Origin: Burkholderia sp. HI2500
GTDB lineage: Bacteria > Pseudomonadota > Gammaproteobacteria > Burkholderiales > Burkholderiaceae
Reading direction: 5' to 3'
DNA length: 64,000 nucleotides
Assembly: GCF_002223055.1 (NCBI RefSeq)
Contig: NZ_NKFL01000005.1
Coordinates: forward strand, 620,001 to 684,000
In this document: in pieces, positions 37,112-46,921 of the stretch
Numbering within the stretch: position 1 is the stretch's first letter
How the letters are laid out: every line of letters begins with the position of its first letter
Notes under the pieces: generated by a model
What the model saw: the letters and a program-made list of their open reading frames with translations, nothing else
Told to the model about the DNA's origin: nothing
The model's database searches: none
Position numbers and translations under genes: made by a program

Positions 37112-38218
37112 CTACTGATAAGAGAACGTGATCGTGCCGAGTGCTTCCACGATGCCCGGCGTAATCTTCTCGGCCGTCTTGACATATCTCGCCTCGAACG
37201 GCACCTGGATCATCGTGTTGGCCGTGGTGGAGCGTCCGACCAGCCACTGGTTCGTATTGCCCTTGGCCGACGAGTCGGGACCAAAACGCAACGGCGTATC
37301 GGACCCTTTTTTCAGGATCTGAATCCCGATGCCCGAAGCCCCCGACCCACGGCCAAGGCTCAGCACGTTGCTCGTATTCGCGGGATTCGTCACGTCGCTC
37401 AGGGTCGCGTAAATGCTCAGGTCCGCATCGCACCGCAGATCGAACGAGAATGGCGCCGACTTCGCCGTAGCGACATCGCCGACCGCTTTCAGGCTGCCGG
37501 AATAGAGGCTAGGCAGCGTCACCGTTCTGGACGTGCCGGACGTGATCTTGCACGTTCTGGCCGTGACGGTCATGCTCGTCGCGCTCAACGGCGTCGACGC
37601 ACTGCTGCCCGGCAGCAAATTCCCCTTGTACTTCAAGCGGAAATTGAAGAGCACCTGCCTTCTGGATGTATAGGAGCCCGTCGCGAGAGGCCCGACAGAA
37701 ACATACGTCACCTTTGCGTTAAGCAGGCTTTTATCGATTGGAGGGATCGGTACCGACGTAGCGTCCGCGCCGATCGCAACCCATGCCCCGCCTGAATAGT
37801 CCGCAACCTCCACTGCGTATCCCACGCCAGGTATTCCCGATTCGAAAACGGCAGCGACTGCGCCGGTGCTCGTTTTGTATGTCACATTCGGGATGAGCAC
37901 ACCAGCCGGGCTGACGACGTACTCGTCATACATGCATACCGTACCGACGCTGTTGGCGACCCGTGCAACCATCGCTAACCCAATCGTGGACGATGGAAAT
38001 TGAGTGCCGAGAAGCGTTCCGTCCTGTGCCACGCTGAGCGTAGCCGGGAGTGACGGCGAAATGCTTGACGCATGGCTGCTCAGTTCGCAAGTGGCAAAGG
38101 CATACCCGGACCAGAGCAGCGGGCACAGCATCAAAAGGCGCGCAAACCTCGCCGCCGCCGTGGCACGCCTCGACGACCGTCGCGTGACGCCGTCGGCGCC
38201 TGCATTTGTCCACTTCAT
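37112..38218 (-). CDS. Fimbrial tip adhesin (two-domain FimH-like)
   Basis: 368 residues: a twin-basic signal region (MKWTNAGADG...RFARLLMLCPLLWSGYAFA, cleavage before TCELSS), an N-terminal putative lectin domain (about 45-200) and a C-terminal pilin domain (about 215-368) that has the paired cysteines RTCKITS and DLRCDAD and ends in the beta-strand GTITFSYQ. Lacking a donor strand, such a subunit caps the fibre at its tip. Last gene of the pilin-chaperone-usher-adhesin operon, 103 bp after the usher. Ligand cannot be predicted. Confidence 0.85.
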   Translation of the reverse strand: MKWTNAGADGVTRRSSRRATAAARFARLLMLCPLLWSGYAFATCELSSHASSISPSLPATLSVAQDGTLLGTQFPSSTIGLAMVARVANSVGTVCMYDEYVVSPAGVLIPNVTYKTSTGAVAAVFESGIPGVGYAVEVADYSGGAWVAIGADATSVPIPPIDKSLLNAKVTYVSVGPLATGSYTSRRQVLFNFRLKYKGNLLPGSSASTPLSATSMTVTARTCKITSGTSRTVTLPSLYSGSLKAVGDVATAKSAPFSFDLRCDADLSIYATLSDVTNPANTSNVLSLGRGSGASGIGIQILKKGSDTPLRFGPDSSAKGNTNQWLVGRSTTANTMIQVPFEARYVKTAEKITPGIVEALGTITFSYQ

Positions 38219-38321
38219 ATACGTTCCTGTCTGGTTTTGACCGACTGCCGGTGCGTCGACTTCCGGCGAGCCATGAAGCCGGCCCGGTCCGATAAATGGA
38301 TAGCGGCGCGTCTCGACGGCA

Positions 38322-40964
38322 TCAACGCGCCGCGCTCGTCTTCGCCGCACAAACACCCTTGAACTGCTCGAAGGCCCGGGCCTTGTTGCGCCCTTGCCGG
38401 ACCGGCAGGTCGTACGCGATGCGGCAGCCCGACACGCCATCGTCGCCCCACTTCACCGTGAGTTCGCCCTTGTCCTTCAGGCCGCGTGCGAAGATCCTGC
38501 TCGCCTGACCGACGACGCCGAGGCTCTTGCCCGTTTCGTCGCTGACCGCCGCACCGAACGGCAGCGGCGTGCCGTCGGACCGAGTCGCCTGGATCACGGC
38601 CGCGCGCCCGGTGTCGGTGTCGAACTTGAGCAGCGGGACGGCGCCGGCGCGCGGCGCGACCTGCTGGCTGGTTTCCTTCAACTCGACGTCCATCGAGATG
38701 CCCTTCGGGTCGAGCTCGACGGTATTCATGTTGTACGGCGTGAGGTAAGGCACGACCGCATAGCCGCGGCTGTCGACCCGCACACCGGACGCATTCGTGA
38801 CGCGCGCGCCTTCCGCACCTTTCGCCTCGACGATGCCGAAGGTCTCCGACAGCGGCTGCGACAACGTGATGCCACCCGGGTGGGCGACCGCCGCGCCGCG
38901 AATGCCGATCGAACCCTGCTGATAGTTCGAACTGCCGCCGGCGCTGAGATTGAACTCGGCGAAGCGCGCGCGGTACGTGAGGCTGCCGCTGCCGTCGGTG
39001 CTCGCATTGCCCTGCCCATTCGTGTGGTTCGCGGCAAGGCTGTACGACAAGTCGTTGTCCACGCCGAGCGAGCCCGACAGCATCGACTGCAGCTGCGTGC
39101 GGCCCTCGGTATCGCGCGTCATGTTGCCCGTCAGCATCATCGGGCTGGACTTGCCGAGCGGAATCGACACGCTCGCGTAGTACAGCGTGCTCGCCTGGTT
39201 GCCCTGGCCGCGCTGGCGTGTCGCCGACAGGCTGTACGACACGTTCCTGAACGCGTTGTTGTACCCGACGGAGTAGTTGACGTCCGAGCCCGCGCGATTC
39301 CAGTAGTTCGACGCCGACGCGGTCACGCTCAGCTGCCCGCCCTTCTCGCCGAGACGCTGGCTGACCATCAGCGACGCGCGATTGCGCTGCCGCCCGACGG
39401 TATCCACGGAATAGCCCATGCGGACCGCATCGCGCGCGCTCATCGCGTCGTTGAGGTTGAAATAGCCGTTCGTCGAATAGCGATACGCGGCGATCGACAC
39501 GTCGGTGCCGGTCGGTGCGACGGACTTCGAATAGCTGACCCGCAGGCTCGATCCGCTGAAGCGTTTCACGCCGGGAATCGACGTGGTGGCCTGCGTGAAG
39601 TCGACGCCGACCGCGCCGAATCGCGTATTGAACGCGCCGCCCGCCATGGCCGACGCGTAACCCGCCGCGACCGTGAGGCCGCCATAGGCGGTCAGCAGGT
39701 TCGTCAAGCCGCGCTGGTAGGTGAGCTGCGCGAACAGCGGGTTGCTGGTGTTCTGCTGGCTGCGCAGCGCACCCGCGACGAAGCTGTAGCGCTGGATGCC
39801 GGGGCGCAGCGACAGCGGGACCGACGCATAGGGCACGGAAAACGTGTGCACCGACCCATCCGCCTCGGTGACGGACACGCGCAGGTCGCCGCCATAGCCG
39901 GTCGGATACAGGTCGCCGATCTCGAACGGCCCTGGCGAAACGGTCGTTTCGTACAGCGTCACGCCGTTCTGGCGAATCGTCACCTTGGCGTTCGAGTTCG
40001 CGACGCCGCGCACGACCGGCGCATAACCGCGCAGCGAGTCGGGCAGCATCCGGTCGTCGCTCGACAGCCGCACGCCCCGGAACTGCGTCGAGTCGAACAA
40101 CTCGCCGGACGTGAACGTCTCGCCGATCACGAGCTGCGAAGACAGCGACGGCAGATCCCGCTGCAGGTAGGTCGCAATATCCTGATAGCTGCCGCCACCA
40201 CGCTCGGACCACGCGTACGAACCGTTGTGACGGAAATGCCAGTTGCCGACGTTGACGCCGCCGTTCAGCCCGAGATAGCCCTGCGTGTCCGCGCGGCTGC
40301 CCTTGACCTTCGCGCTGTAGACGTTCAGGTTGTAGTCGAGCATGCCGACGGGCACGCCGTCGTTCCATTGATCGGGGCTGACGTAGCCGCGCGCGCGGTG
40401 CGCCAGCGATGCCTGCGGGATGCTGAGCGCCAGGCGCTGTTCGTTGAAATCGAACGACGCGCTCGCCTCGGGCACGATCTGACCGATACGCAGGCATTCG
40501 CCCTTGGCCGTGATCGCCGCCGCGACGTCCGCGGGCAGCCTGGCGAAGTCGATGCCGATCCGGCGCAAGACCTTCTCGTCGAAGCAGGGCTGAGCTTCCG
40601 GCGTGTCCGGCGCGGCCTTGAACGCGATGTCGTAACGGCCTACCCAGTCCTGGCCGACGACGAGGTCGACGCCATACGTGCCCGGCGCGGTGAAGTTGCC
40701 GCGCTCGAAGTGCTTGATGTCGATCGCACGGCCGTTGCCATTGTTCACGAAATCCGGGTCGAACTGAACCTGCGCGAACTGCGTCTGTGCGAGGTCGACC
40801 TGCGCGACCTGCATCGTCATCGAATCGCCAGGCGCGGAATTGCCGGCGTCCGCGCGGCCGTCAGCCGACCACGCGGCGAGGCAGGACAGCACCAGCATGC
40901 ACATCGGTTTGAGCCGAGGCAGGCAGGTTACGTCCGGGCGAGGATGTCGGATCGACGGGGTCAT
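38322..40964 (-). CDS. Fimbrial outer-membrane usher protein
   Basis: Outer-membrane pore that assembles and secretes the pilus. 880 residues: signal sequence (first ~38), usher N-terminal domain (about 60-210; FDPDFVNNG, DLVVGQDWVGRYDI), a 24-strand barrel with plug (about 225-740; QWNDGVPVGMLDYNLN, DSTQFRGVRLSSDDRMLPDS), and C-terminal domains with a conserved Cys pair (VSGCRIAYDL, FKGVCAAK). ATG 40964 has AGGAGTCCTGCGGA upstream. It lies between the chaperone (209 bp) and the adhesin. Confidence 0.95.
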   Translation of the reverse strand: MTPSIRHPRPDVTCLPRLKPMCMLVLSCLAAWSADGRADAGNSAPGDSMTMQVAQVDLAQTQFAQVQFDPDFVNNGNGRAIDIKHFERGNFTAPGTYGVDLVVGQDWVGRYDIAFKAAPDTPEAQPCFDEKVLRRIGIDFARLPADVAAAITAKGECLRIGQIVPEASASFDFNEQRLALSIPQASLAHRARGYVSPDQWNDGVPVGMLDYNLNVYSAKVKGSRADTQGYLGLNGGVNVGNWHFRHNGSYAWSERGGGSYQDIATYLQRDLPSLSSQLVIGETFTSGELFDSTQFRGVRLSSDDRMLPDSLRGYAPVVRGVANSNAKVTIRQNGVTLYETTVSPGPFEIGDLYPTGYGGDLRVSVTEADGSVHTFSVPYASVPLSLRPGIQRYSFVAGALRSQQNTSNPLFAQLTYQRGLTNLLTAYGGLTVAAGYASAMAGGAFNTRFGAVGVDFTQATTSIPGVKRFSGSSLRVSYSKSVAPTGTDVSIAAYRYSTNGYFNLNDAMSARDAVRMGYSVDTVGRQRNRASLMVSQRLGEKGGQLSVTASASNYWNRAGSDVNYSVGYNNAFRNVSYSLSATRQRGQGNQASTLYYASVSIPLGKSSPMMLTGNMTRDTEGRTQLQSMLSGSLGVDNDLSYSLAANHTNGQGNASTDGSGSLTYRARFAEFNLSAGGSSNYQQGSIGIRGAAVAHPGGITLSQPLSETFGIVEAKGAEGARVTNASGVRVDSRGYAVVPYLTPYNMNTVELDPKGISMDVELKETSQQVAPRAGAVPLLKFDTDTGRAAVIQATRSDGTPLPFGAAVSDETGKSLGVVGQASRIFARGLKDKGELTVKWGDDGVSGCRIAYDLPVRQGRNKARAFEQFKGVCAAKTSAAR

Positions 40965-41173
40965 TCCGCAGGACTCCTATTGATAGTGAACTGGATTCGA
41001 ATGCGAGAGCATTGGCGCTGCCGCTCAGCACACGCGGAAAGCGGTGTCGATCCGGAGGTGAAATCTGACGTTGAATCGACGCAGGCTGCCGTTGAATCGG
41101 CGAACGTACGTGGACGTGAATGCCGCGTCAGCCGGCTGGCCAATGGCCCTGGCAGGCCGCAGCCCGGCCGGCA

Positions 41174-41917
41174 CTACCGCATCGCAACGGGTAGCTCGTT
41201 GTTGGTCGACGCACCCCAGTCGTTGATGCTGCCGAACCGTACTTTCGCGTCCGGCGCCGGCGGAGCCTTGAGATCCGCAACGGGAAATTCCTGCGTGCCG
41301 CCGGGCAGGATATAGCCCGCACCGGCGTCGTATTGATGTGCGCCCGATCGGAGTTGGACGCTGCCGATATTGACGACGTAAGGCGTCGGGTTGCTCGCCT
41401 TCAACGTATAGCGGCCCGCCTGGCCGCGCTCGATCTGCCAGCGAATCTGCGCCGGCGCGTCGTGTGCCTTGCCCGGCAGACCTTGCGGGCGAAACATGAT
41501 CTTGACGCGCGTCCGGAACGCGACCTGAAGCTGGTTGTGAGCGTCGCTCGACGCAACCTTCGGCGGAATTTCCAGCACGTTGAGCCAGAAAAGCGATTCC
41601 TTGTCGGCGGGAAGCGGCTCGCTCGTATACATCAACCGCAGGGTTTGCCCCTTGTTCGGCTCCAGGCGGAACATCGCGGGCGTGAGCACGAACGGCGCGT
41701 CGATGGTGTCAGGCGATGCGTTCGCGTCGCCCTTGTCGATCCAGGCCTGGACCAATGCCGGCGCCGAACCTTCGTTCGACAGCTTGATCGTCACCTCGCG
41801 CTCGCCGCCCGGAAAGATGACGCGGGTCGCCGAAATCACGACGCTCGCGCTGGCTTGCGAAGCGATCAGGACGGTGGCCAGTGCGATGGCCTGGAGCGAT
41901 TTGATGATGGCATTCAT
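41174..41917 (-). CDS. Periplasmic fimbrial chaperone (PapD/FimC family)
   Basis: 247 residues: signal peptide (MNAIIKSLQAIALATVLIAS, cleavage near ASA-SVV), then two Ig-like domains. The family signature is present: the subunit-anchoring Arg in ATRVIFPGGEREVTIKL (about 30-46), the hydrophobic G1 strand LQVAFRTRVKIMFRP, and the domain-2 block NPTPYVVNIGSVQL. It donates a strand to pilin subunits and hands them to the usher. Follows the pilin gene by 112 bp. Confidence 0.94.
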   Translation of the reverse strand: MNAIIKSLQAIALATVLIASQASASVVISATRVIFPGGEREVTIKLSNEGSAPALVQAWIDKGDANASPDTIDAPFVLTPAMFRLEPNKGQTLRLMYTSEPLPADKESLFWLNVLEIPPKVASSDAHNQLQVAFRTRVKIMFRPQGLPGKAHDAPAQIRWQIERGQAGRYTLKASNPTPYVVNIGSVQLRSGAHQYDAGAGYILPGGTQEFPVADLKAPPAPDAKVRFGSINDWGASTNNELPVAMR

Positions 41918-42029
41918 GATGACTCGGGCGGATTTCTAATCGTTGTGGCCGACTGGCGGATCGGAGTGGCGGCGTGCGAAGCCCGCCGCCAGGCCCGCCG
42001 GCGGGCGGGCCTTCGGGTAAGCGCAAGAC

Positions 42030-42620
42030 TTACTCGTAGGCGACCGTGTACTGAACCTTCGAATTCGCCGAACCGCCTACTGCCGCGCCCGTCGCCAGGT
42101 ACTCGGCAAAGAAGTTCAGCTGGGCGGAACCGTCCGAGCCGATCGAGACGACCTGCGAGTTCTGGTCCGGTGCGTTCGCGCCGACCTTGATCACGTTTTG
42201 CTGGTCGTTGAGGATCTGCAGCACGACGTTCGTCGCCGCAGGCGCCTCGGCCGTGCCCTTGTCGAGCGACAGCTTGCCGTCGGCCGTCACGTTCGTGGCG
42301 TTCTCGAACGTAACCTGGACCTTGGTGGGGTTGCCCTTCGACTCGGCGGTATCCACCGCGCAACCCGTCAGCTTGAAACCGAAGGCGGTGCGGCCAGCTA
42401 CCGAGCCGGCCGCGTTCAGCGCGCCGGTACTGACCGTCGGCAGGGCAACTGCCTTGTTCGACGTGGTGCCTGCCGCGGCACCGTCGATCTTGCAGGTTGC
42501 CGCGGTTACGTTGCCGGTGAACGTGATCGTGCCGTCTGCCGCGTGGGCGGCCGACATCAGACCGAGGCCCGCTACGGCCAGAAGCATCGAAATGACTTTG
42601 GTGCTAGTTGCGAGTTTCAT
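42030..42620 (-). CDS. Major fimbrial subunit (type 1-like pilin)
   Basis: 196 residues: signal peptide (MKLATSTKVISMLLAVAGLG, cleavage at AHA-ADG), a donor strand GTITFTGNVTAATC, the disulfide pair (TCKIDGA and LTGCAVD), and a C-terminal beta-zipper strand with the penultimate aromatic residue (VQYTVAYE). First gene of the operon and the only one with a long A+T-rich upstream region, so it is probably the most highly expressed and regulated. The overall type is the CU chaperone-usher class 1 family. Confidence 0.93.
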   Translation of the reverse strand: MKLATSTKVISMLLAVAGLGLMSAAHAADGTITFTGNVTAATCKIDGAAAGTTSNKAVALPTVSTGALNAAGSVAGRTAFGFKLTGCAVDTAESKGNPTKVQVTFENATNVTADGKLSLDKGTAEAPAATNVVLQILNDQQNVIKVGANAPDQNSQVVSIGSDGSAQLNFFAEYLATGAAVGGSANSKVQYTVAYE

Positions 42621-43239
42621 TATGTTGATCTCAAAAAACGGTTATTGACGATATGAAACGCGCATTCATCATTTCATGAACTTGTATTTAAATTGACGGG
42701 GCGCGATTCAGGCATCATTATTTATTTTCCGCCGATGGCCCGCCATCTGACAAAGTATGGAAGTGGATCCAAAAATAATCGGACAAGTACTAAAGTTGTC
42801 TCATTCAGATGGCGAATTCGTTTGTTCAGACAAATAAAACGACCATTCCACTAGGATTTATCGCAAGATCTGAGCTACGGCGATCCGACCTCGCCGAACG
42901 TTCGGCATGCCTGGATCCGGCGTGACGGAAACACGTGACGGGAAATCAATCGATACCGTCTAACAAATGACAACGACATTCCCATATATCGCCTCGCCTG
43001 CCCGGAAAATTTTTTAGATAATTTTGTTTTTATATTTCCTCGGTTGGCGCACGACATTCCACTTCAGTCCTTCTTTCGCGCCGGTGAAGCATCGACGCCT
43101 CTTGCGTTGCGCGTCGCACCACCGATAAGGCCACACGGGGCAGGCCCGCTTCGTACCCGACCTCGGCACAACCCGTCGGCCGTCATCGCCGCTTTACGTT
43201 ATGCTGTCGACCGACCCAATCCACGCCATTGGAGAGCAC
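42621..43239. other. A+T-rich upstream region of the fimbrial operon
   Basis: No gene supported; a 60-codon minus-strand ORF (42875-43057) has no recognisable features. The section 42640-43040 is far richer in A+T than the genome and carries a cluster of repeats (separate entry) plus a perfect 14-base palindrome GCCGAACGTTCGGC (42893-42906). It is expected to hold the fimbrial promoter and regulatory sites; no sigma-70 promoter stood out. Confidence 0.55.
42741..42834. repeat. Inverted repeat and GACAA-type element cluster upstream of the pilin gene
   Basis: CGCCATCTGA (42741-42750) and its exact complement TCAGATGGCG (42805-42814) bound a 54-bp interval. Inside are GACAAAGTA (from 42749), and GACAA (42782) with TTGTC (42796) as a dyad; just outside is TTTGT-TCAG-ACAAA (42821-42834). 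These look like multiple sites for one DNA-binding protein, 120-215 bp from the pilin start. Confidence 0.55.
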
Positions 43240-43548
43240 ATGAATCGGGCGATCCGAGCCATCGCATTCGCGGCCATCGCGCTGGCGCCGCCGGGCGCGG
43301 CATTCGCGCTGACCGACGGCTATGCGCAATACGACGACTGCATGCTCAATGCGCTGCGCGAAAGCCGCAACGGCGCGGCGGCGCAGCTGATCCAGCGCTC
43401 GTGCGACGCGCTGTATCGCAACAACGCGATGCTGCTGCCGCGCGAGCGGCGTTTTCACGAGTGCGTCGTGCAGTCACTGCCGGGCGTGCGAGACAACTAT
43501 GCGATCCAGCAGATCATGTCGATCTGCTCGCGGCGCGGCGAGATGTGA
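43240..43548 (+). CDS. Small secreted four-cysteine protein (VF_A0006-like)
   Basis: 102 residues. Signal peptide (MNRAIRAIAFAAIALAPPG, cleavage near AFA-LTD), then a mature part with exactly four cysteines in DDCMLNAL, QRSCDALYR, FHECVVQS and MSICSRRG. The pattern resembles the VF_A0006 four-cysteine family, whose function is unknown. ATG 43240 has GGAGAGCAC upstream. Transcribed alone, divergent from the fimbrial operon and convergent with metQ, with a terminator between. Confidence 0.7.
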   Translation: MNRAIRAIAFAAIALAPPGAAFALTDGYAQYDDCMLNALRESRNGAAAQLIQRSCDALYRNNAMLLPRERRFHECVVQSLPGVRDNYAIQQIMSICSRRGEM

Positions 43549-43602
43549 GCCGGCGCTAAACGCCGGTCGCCGTCGCACCGTTGCGTGGCGGCCGCACCAA
43601 TG

Positions 43603-43633
43603 AAAAAGGGCCTGCGCGATGCAGGCCCTTTCG
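43603..43633 (-). terminator. Terminator between the four-cysteine protein gene and metQ
   Basis: 11-bp stem AAAGGGCCTGC / GCAGGCCCTTT with a 5-base loop; five T residues follow on the minus strand, so it mainly serves metQ, though the plus side is also T-rich. Confidence 0.85.
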
Positions 43634-43661
43634 TTTCAGCGGTCCGACCGGTGTGCGTCGC

Positions 43662-44477
43662 TCAGAACGACGCGACCATCGAGCCCTTGAACTGCTTCTT
43701 GATGAATTCCTTCACTTCCGGCGACTGGTACGCCTTGACCAGCTTCTTCACCCACGGCTGATCCTTGTCCTTCGCGCGCACGGCGATCAGGTTCGCGTAC
43801 GGGCTCGTCAGCGATTCGAGCGCGATTGCGTCCTTGGTCGGCTGCAGGTTCGCGGCGAGCGCGTAGTTCGTGTTGACCACGGCTGCGTCGACGTCCGACA
43901 GCACGCGCGGCAGTTGCGCGGCGTCGAGTTCGGAGATCTTCAGCTTCTTCGGGTTGTCGGCGATGTCGAGCACCGTCGCGTTGTTGCCGCCCGTGCCGGC
44001 GCCCGTCTTCAGCTTGATCAGGCCCTGCGTCTGCAGCAGCAGCAGCGCGCGGTTCTCGTTCGACGGATCGTTCGGCACCGCGACCTTCGCGCCTTGCGGC
44101 AGGTCCTTCAGCGCCTTGAACTTCTTCGAGTACACGCCCATCGGCGAGATGTAGGTCAGGCCCGCGCTGACGAGCTTGTAGCCGCGCTGCTTCACCTGGC
44201 TGTCGAGGTAGGGCTGGTGCTGGAAGCTGTTCGCGTCGAGGTCGCCCGAGTCGAGCGCCGCGTTCGGCTGCACGTAGTCGTTGAACTCGATGACCTTCAC
44301 GTTCAGGCCTTCCTTCTCCTTCGCGACCTTCTGCACGAGCTGCCACACTTCCGAATCCGGGCCGGCGACCGTGCCGACCTTGATCACCTTGTCTTCGGCG
44401 TGCGCGCCTGCCGACAGCGTCAGCGCTGCACCGGTGGCCAGCACGGAAAATACCTTCAGGAGACTGCGACGCTTCAT
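43662..44477 (-). CDS. metQ: MetQ/NlpA-family substrate-binding protein
   Basis: 271 residues. Signal peptide (MKRRSLLKVFSVLATGAALT, cleavage near AHA-EDK) without a lipobox cysteine, so it should be soluble in the periplasm rather than a lipoprotein as in E. coli. Family blocks: VKVIEFNDYVQPNAALDSGDLDAN (about 62-85, shown in part), FQHQPYLD, YSKKFKALKDLPQGAKVAVPNDPSNENRAL and the C-terminal QSPEVKEFI. Members bind methionine or related ligands. No MetN or MetI gene lies nearby, so its permease must be elsewhere. ATG 44477 was chosen for the signal peptide. Confidence 0.85.
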   Translation of the reverse strand: MKRRSLLKVFSVLATGAALTLSAGAHAEDKVIKVGTVAGPDSEVWQLVQKVAKEKEGLNVKVIEFNDYVQPNAALDSGDLDANSFQHQPYLDSQVKQRGYKLVSAGLTYISPMGVYSKKFKALKDLPQGAKVAVPNDPSNENRALLLLQTQGLIKLKTGAGTGGNNATVLDIADNPKKLKISELDAAQLPRVLSDVDAAVVNTNYALAANLQPTKDAIALESLTSPYANLIAVRAKDKDQPWVKKLVKAYQSPEVKEFIKKQFKGSMVASF

Positions 44478-44689
44478 CTGTTTCTCGCTTTCTTGCTTAC
44501 TGGATGACTGAAAATGGGGCGCGATACGGGTATGCCCCGACTCGCAGGAAGGGGCAAATGGTGTCACAGGATCGGCGGGAAGTGAAATACATCCCGCTCA
44601 TATGGGTATGCACCGCAGCGGTGCTGGCAGGGGTGGCGCGACTCGGCCGTTAGTTGCATTTGTGCGAGTTGCGCATCGGCCCGAGCGCG

Positions 44690-46294
44690 TTACGCCACCG
44701 CCGCCCGGTCGGCCGCCTTCGTTTCGAATGCAGGCTCGCCCATCTGCCCGCCGACCCGGAACGCGCCGACCGTATCGCGCAGTCTCGCGGCCTGTTCCTG
44801 TAGCGACGCGGCGGCCGCAGCGGCCTCCTCGACGAGCGCCGCGTTCTGCTGCGTCACCTGGTCCATCTGCGTGACCGCGCGCCCGACCTGCGTGATGCCG
44901 CTCGCCTGCTCCTCGGATGCCGCCGCGATCTCGCCCATGATGTCGGTCACGCGCGCGACGGCCTGCAGGATCTCGCCCATCGTCGTGCCGGCCTGGCCGA
45001 CCAGCGTCGACCCGTTGCGCACGCGCTCGACCGAGTCGACGATCAGCTCGCGGATCTCCTTCGACGCCGTCGCGCTGCGCTGCGCGAGCGAACGCACTTC
45101 GCCCGCGACCACCGCGAAGCCGCGGCCCTGCTCGCCGGCGCGCGCGGCTTCGACCGCCGCGTTCAGCGCGAGGATGTTGGTCTGGAACGCGATGCCTTCG
45201 ATCACGCCGATGATGTCGGCGATCTTGCGCGAGCTGTCGTCGATCTGGCCCATCGTGCCGATCACGCGGTTCACGACGTCGCTCCCCGTGCGCGCGATCT
45301 CCGACGCGCTGTTCGCGAGCCCGCTCGCCTGCCGCGCGTTGTCGGCGTTCTGCTTCACGGTTGCGGTCAGCTGCTCCATGCTCGCGGCGGTTTCTTCCAG
45401 CGAGGCGGCCTGCTCCTCGGTGCGCTGCGACAGGTCGTCGTTGCCGGCCGAGATCTGGCGGCTCGCCGACGCGATCGATCCGGCCGACTGGCGAATCCCG
45501 CCGATCGTCGCCTGCAGCCGTGCCTGCATGTCGTGCATCGCGGCCATCATGCTCGTGCGGTCGCCCGCCCGCACGGGCACCGGCTGCGTCAGGTCGCCCT
45601 GCGCGATGCGCGTCGCGAGCGCGGCCGCTTCGTCGGGCTCGCCGCCGAGGCTGCTGCGCACGTTGCGGATGATCACCAGCATCGCCACGCTGATCACGAA
45701 GCCGATCACGAACACGACCGCGAGGTGGCCGAGCAGCGTCCGGTAGTAGATGGTGTCGATGTCCTTCAGGAACACGCCGCTCGAGATGTTCCAGTCCCAC
45801 GGCGTAAATCGCGTGACGTAGCTGATCTTCGGCACGGCGGTCTCGCTGTGCGGCAGGCGCCCGCGGTACTCAGCGAAGCCGCTGCCGGTTTCCTTCGCGG
45901 CGTTCAGGATCGTGACGAACAGCGGTTTGCCGTCCGGGTCGAGATAGTCGCCGACCTGCGTGTTGACGAGCTTCGGTAGCGTCGGATGCATCAGCACGAC
46001 CGGCTTCGAGTCCATCACGAACACGTAGCCCGAATCGCCGTAGCGCATCGCGGCGAGGCTCGCGAGCGCGTCGCGCTTCGCGTCGGCCTCCGGCAGCGTA
46101 CCGCTCTGCGCGAGTGCGTGGTACGCCTTCACGATGCCGGCCGCCGAATCGACGAGATTCGCGATGCCTGCCTTGCGTTCGGCGAGCATCGTCGCGCGCG
46201 TCTCGTATGCGCTCCATGCGCCGACGCCCAGGAGACCGATCCATACCAGCGCAAGCGCGAGCCACAGCTTGCGGTTCAAACTCATTCTGCTCAT
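44690..46294 (-). CDS. Methyl-accepting chemotaxis protein with Cache sensor
   Basis: 534 residues. TM1 (about 12-32), a periplasmic single-Cache (sCache_2) domain (about 35-185; [23 protein letters not shown] is diagnostic, shown here in part), TM2 (about 190-212), HAMP (about 213-265) and the signalling domain (about 270-515) with the hairpin tip [20 protein letters not shown] and [17 protein letters not shown]. The C-terminus lacks an obvious NWETF CheR-tether pentapeptide. It is a lone gene. sCache_2 receptors often sense small carboxylates, but the ligand here is unknown. Confidence 0.93.
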   Translation of the reverse strand: MSRMSLNRKLWLALALVWIGLLGVGAWSAYETRATMLAERKAGIANLVDSAAGIVKAYHALAQSGTLPEADAKRDALASLAAMRYGDSGYVFVMDSKPVVLMHPTLPKLVNTQVGDYLDPDGKPLFVTILNAAKETGSGFAEYRGRLPHSETAVPKISYVTRFTPWDWNISSGVFLKDIDTIYYRTLLGHLAVVFVIGFVISVAMLVIIRNVRSSLGGEPDEAAALATRIAQGDLTQPVPVRAGDRTSMMAAMHDMQARLQATIGGIRQSAGSIASASRQISAGNDDLSQRTEEQAASLEETAASMEQLTATVKQNADNARQASGLANSASEIARTGSDVVNRVIGTMGQIDDSSRKIADIIGVIEGIAFQTNILALNAAVEAARAGEQGRGFAVVAGEVRSLAQRSATASKEIRELIVDSVERVRNGSTLVGQAGTTMGEILQAVARVTDIMGEIAAASEEQASGITQVGRAVTQMDQVTQQNAALVEEAAAAAASLQEQAARLRDTVGAFRVGGQMGEPAFETKAADRAAVA

Positions 46295-46542
46295 CTGCGT
46301 GCCTCTGTCGATGTCGATGCGCACGCTGCGCGCGAACGGCCCGCCGCGCGCAAACGCTTGCCCATTCATTTACGGCACCGAGGCTTACAACTTGAATACG
46401 GCCGGCGCCGCGAACCGGCGATCGACAGGCCGCCCGCGCCCCGCGCCGCACCGCGACCGCCGGCGCGACAGTCCGCATCCCCTGTGCTAAAAAGACCGGC
46501 TAGCCGGCACACGAAGAGCCGGCGCCATTCCGAGGGCCACCC

Positions 46543-46833
46543 ATGTACGTCATCGACATTCACTACACCGCATCGCTCGAGCGCATCGACGACGCGCTCG
46601 AACGCCATCGCGCATTCCTGCAGCCGCAATTCGACAAGGGCATCTTCATCGCAGCGGGGCCGAAGGTGCCGCGCGAAGGCGGCGTGATCCTCGCGGCCCG
46701 CATCGATCGCGACGAGCTGGACGCGATCCTGAAGACCGATCCGTTCGTCATCGAGGGGCTCGCCACGTATCGCGTGACGGAATTCCGGATCACGCGTGCC
46801 GCATCCGGCTTCAACGTGCCCGCGCTGCCGTAA
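46543..46833 (+). CDS. YciI-family protein
   Basis: 96 residues forming the YCII/ferredoxin-like dimeric fold. It begins MYVIDIHYTASLERID, followed by the HRAFLQPQFDKGIFIAAGPKVPREGG block with the conserved His and the Gly-Pro typical of the family, then DPFVIEGLATYRVTEF. Members are small cytoplasmic proteins of largely unknown function, sometimes acting as hydrolases or dehalogenases. It is divergent from the chemoreceptor gene and monocistronic by appearance. Confidence 0.82.
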   Translation: MYVIDIHYTASLERIDDALERHRAFLQPQFDKGIFIAAGPKVPREGGVILAARIDRDELDAILKTDPFVIEGLATYRVTEFRITRAASGFNVPALP

Positions 46834-46921
46834 CGCGACGCCTGCGCGACATCTGCACGATACGCGCGCAGGCCGACACGCCGCCCGACGGGCGGCGCAT
46901 GCAAACAACGAAGAGAGAGGG

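Noticed and set aside
38394..41315. Plus-strand open frame of about 970 codons opposite the usher and chaperone genes
   Set aside because: Antisense to a complete usher; no recognisable domain and biased composition.
42741..42814. fimS-like invertible promoter element upstream of the pilin gene
   Set aside because: The inverted repeats are perfect but only 54 bp apart, much shorter than known invertible switches, and no tyrosine recombinase gene is in the window.
42875..43057. 60-codon minus-strand ORF in the fimbrial upstream region
   Set aside because: No ribosome binding site or family resemblance, atypical composition, and it lies in a region with clear regulatory repeats.
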